Shown here: in pieces, positions 62,349-64,000 of the stretch
Numbering within the stretch: position 1 is the first letter of the stretch
Layout of the letters: each line of letters starts with the position of its first letter
Notes under the pieces: generated by a model
Told to the model about the DNA's origin: nothing
The model's database searches: none
Seen by the model: only the letters and a program-made list of their open reading frames with translations
NCBI GenBank assembly: GCA_019414055.1
Contig: DXMV01000002.1
Coordinates: forward strand, 37,337 to 101,336
Source: Collinsella sp.
GTDB taxonomy: Bacteria; Actinomycetota; Coriobacteriia; Coriobacteriales; Coriobacteriaceae
DNA length: 64,000 bases
Direction: 5' to 3'
Program-made: the position numbers and the translations under genes

Positions 62349-63542
62349 CTATGCAATCAGCCGCTTCATTTCGGTTATTGACGTTTCGGAAGTTGTGTGT
62401 GCGTAATAGTTCAGCGTCATATTGATGTTGGAATGTCCCATGATGTATTGCAATGCTTTAGGGTTCATTCCCGCATTTGCTAACGTGGTGCAGAATGTGT
62501 GGCGTAAGGTGTGCGGTGTCATTACCTTTGGCAATGCGACCTTTTGCGTTTTGTTGTATTTCCTTACAAGCCCCCGGAACATACTTTCATAGTTGACTGC
62601 CACTTTTGGCAAGCCGTTCCGGTTAAGGAACAGAAACTTTGTGTAGCCCTCTAAAATAACAGGCTGTACATATTTCCGTTTATTTAGCACCCGTTGAAAT
62701 GCTTCCAACACTTTTTCACTCATAGGAATAACCCGGTTGCCGCTTTTCGTCTTAGGCGTTTCCACATAGTAGCCCACATCTGCAATCTTCAAAAGTTGGT
62801 GGTCTACATTGATAAGCTGTTTGTCTAAGTCAATGTCAGCTTCCGTCAGTCCGCAGAGTTCCGAAATGCGAAGCCCTGTCCCTAACAGTATGATAATCTC
62901 GTCGTAGTATTTCTGATAGACTTTATCATGCTGTACAAAGGACAGAAAAGCCGCTTCCTGCGTAGGGGATAGAGGTTCCTTTGGTTCCGTATCATCTTCA
63001 AGGACTGTGTTCAACTGGAAGTCAAATGGATTTTTACGAATACAATCGTCCTGTATGGCTGTGTAAAAGGCAGCCTTTAAGGAACGCTTGTGGTTGTTGA
63101 TAGTCTTGAAGCCGTAACCTTTTTCTTTCATGCGTAACGCCCATTCCTTTGCGTCGGAGAGCTTCACATTTTCAATCCGGCAGGCTCCAAGTTTATCCTC
63201 CTGCAAAATCCGCATGAGCTGTTTTCGCCCCTGCTTTGTACCATGCCGCACATTTGCCCGGTGGCGTATCTGCTTTGCGTAGAGTTGGCAGACCGTCATT
63301 TTCTTTCCGATATGGTCGATACCGTCGTCAAGGTCTTTTTGGATTTCTTTCTCTTTTTCCCTCAACGCTATATCGTCGCGCTTTCCTGCCGGGGTTTTGT
63401 CCGTAGGCACTAACTTCCAAGAATAAACAAACTGCGGTTTCCCAAAGGTATCTATATATTTGTAGGCATATCTCCCGTCTTTTCTCTGGCTCTCTCCGGT
63501 GCGGAGAATACGATTTTTATTATCCCGTCTTTTTTCCGACAT
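62349..63542 (-). CDS. int: Tyrosine recombinase, Tn916/Tn1549 integrase
   Basis: A 397-residue integrase that excises and inserts the element. N-terminal arm-binding domain (RRDNKNRILRTGESQRKDGRYAYKYIDTFGKPQFVY), SAM-like core-binding domain, then the catalytic domain with Arg in GTGLRISELCGL, HTLRHTF and Tyr in MTLNYYAHTT. AAAGGAG precedes the ATG at 63542. Codon use is AT-rich. Confidence 0.97.
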   Translation of the reverse strand: MSEKRRDNKNRILRTGESQRKDGRYAYKYIDTFGKPQFVYSWKLVPTDKTPAGKRDDIALREKEKEIQKDLDDGIDHIGKKMTVCQLYAKQIRHRANVRHGTKQGRKQLMRILQEDKLGACRIENVKLSDAKEWALRMKEKGYGFKTINNHKRSLKAAFYTAIQDDCIRKNPFDFQLNTVLEDDTEPKEPLSPTQEAAFLSFVQHDKVYQKYYDEIIILLGTGLRISELCGLTEADIDLDKQLINVDHQLLKIADVGYYVETPKTKSGNRVIPMSEKVLEAFQRVLNKRKYVQPVILEGYTKFLFLNRNGLPKVAVNYESMFRGLVRKYNKTQKVALPKVMTPHTLRHTFCTTLANAGMNPKALQYIMGHSNINMTLNYYAHTTSETSITEMKRLIA

Positions 63543-63621
63543 CGTTATGCTCCTTTCCATAATGGAAAGAGCCTTGATATGCTTGACTACATTGTACCAC
63601 ATTCAAGGCTCGATTTCACTA

Positions 63622-63825
63622 TTAGATTGCGTCCACCGTATCAATCATTTTTTCAAACTGCTTACGCTTAATCTGAATACGGTTTCCGTTCATCATTACC
63701 CAGTCCGGGACGGGATTTTCTTCTGCCAGTTTCCGCAGCTTGCTTTCTCCGATACGGAAATATTTTGCTGCTTCTTCTATGGTAAGAGTGTACTTTTCCC
63801 AAATCGGCACGTCGTTATTGTTCAA
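63622..63825 (-). CDS. xis: Excisionase, Tn916 Xis-type
   Basis: A 67-residue winged-helix DNA-bending protein that directs excision: DVPIWEKYTLTIEEAAKYFR, then IGESKLRKLAEENP and NGNRIQIKRKQFEKMIDT. TTG at 63825 lies 8 nt after AAGGGGG and gives exactly the usual 67-residue length; the ATG at 63861 would add 12 poor residues. Located 80 nt before int. Confidence 0.94.
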   Translation of the reverse strand: MNNNDVPIWEKYTLTIEEAAKYFRIGESKLRKLAEENPVPDWVMMNGNRIQIKRKQFEKMIDTVDAI

Positions 63826-64000
63826 TTTGTCGTCCCCCTTTCTTAATGGGTCAAAAATCAATCTGTAACATAGGCTTTAATCGGACGGCTATTAGCGTAA
63901 CCTCATGGGAGTTGCACCCCTCCGGCGGTCTGCCGAAGCCCTACCCATTGCCTGCGACGCTTCTAACGCTCGGACTATGGCTGTAAGGAAGTATCATTAT
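63826..64000. other. ICE interior, edge of window
   Basis: No open frame of note in 175 bp. The sequence from 63880 has GC-rich segments that can fold (GGAGTTGCACCCCTCCGGCGG) in an AT-rich element. I cannot assign it. Confidence 0.35.

Larger units (their letters stand above)
62162..64000. mobile_element. Left end of a Tn916/Tn1549-type integrative conjugative element
   Basis: Base composition falls sharply from about 62.16 kb. The run of AT-rich sequence (TTTTTTAAACAAATCAC) next to the MFS start is the likely junction. Short repeats (AGTAGTATGTGGAGTAGTAAA, with GTAGTAAA..TTTACTAC dyad near 62320-62345) are possible arm sites for the integrase. int and xis follow. The rest of the element is beyond the window. 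Confidence 0.88.

Overview
The window is chromosomal DNA of a high-GC, anaerobic, gut-type actinobacterium, most likely a coriobacterium such as Collinsella. This is inferred from gene content and protein style: GatCAB, an actinobacterial-type glnA with a GlnR-like regulator, EbgAC, a BaiCD-type flavoenzyme and a 937-residue PEP carboxylase. No rRNA is present. From about 62.16 kb to the right edge the sequence becomes AT-rich. It carries the integrase and excisionase of a Tn916/Tn1549-type integrative conjugative element, inserted beside a decayed MFS gene.

Layout, left to right. 0-6.3 kb: a STAND/LuxR-type ATPase cut by the window edge, then minus-strand rplM-rpsI, glmM, a PTS IIA-Glc protein and nagB (translation plus amino-sugar metabolism), and a patatin. 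6.3-7.9 kb: a hairpin array, a pair of 37-bp repeats and the tmRNA gene. 8-13.7 kb: a RelB/PIN toxin-antitoxin pair, then two half-ABC exporters divergent from an AraC regulator. 14-17.5 kb: gatCAB. 17.6-26.7 kb: HAD, MFS, a MoaC-MobB fusion, moaA, a gene with a nuclease-like C-terminus, a MATE pump and a Phd/PIN pair, separated by palindromic repeats. 26.9-35.8 kb: ligA, htrA, a GlnR-like regulator with glnA, a RelB-nucleotidyltransferase fusion, and LacI and GntR regulators. 36-41.8 kb: an old-yellow-enzyme reductase, the feo iron-uptake cluster and an HPr variant. 42-48.7 kb: an APC permease and ebgAC with a divergent LacI regulator and three spaced operators. 49-57 kb: aspS, serB and a nickel-dependent lactate racemase locus (larB, larC1, tetR, larD, larA). 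57-62 kb: ppc, hisS and the MFS pseudogene.

How the genes work together. The lar genes make a nickel-pincer enzyme that interconverts D- and L-lactate, with a lactate channel. LarE and the second half of LarC are not in the window. EbgAC hydrolyses beta-galactosides under LacI-type control. FeoA/FeoA/FeoB and the small Cys-rich protein import ferrous iron under palindromic operators. MoaA and MoaC-MobB make molybdenum cofactor.

The most unusual material is intergenic. At least four families of palindromic elements recur: (A) four 57-bp copies with 15-bp arms; (B) short hairpins around a CCTGTCCC-like core; (C) tandem hairpins with a ~61-nt period whose arms co-vary; (D) ~125-bp nested double palindromes placed 22-24 nt after stop codons, with conserved junctions and unrelated stems. 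Two ~200-bp elements with long terminal inverted repeats look like MITEs. Other oddities are an HPr with Asp at position 46, the RelB-nucleotidyltransferase fusion, and larC lacking its second half.
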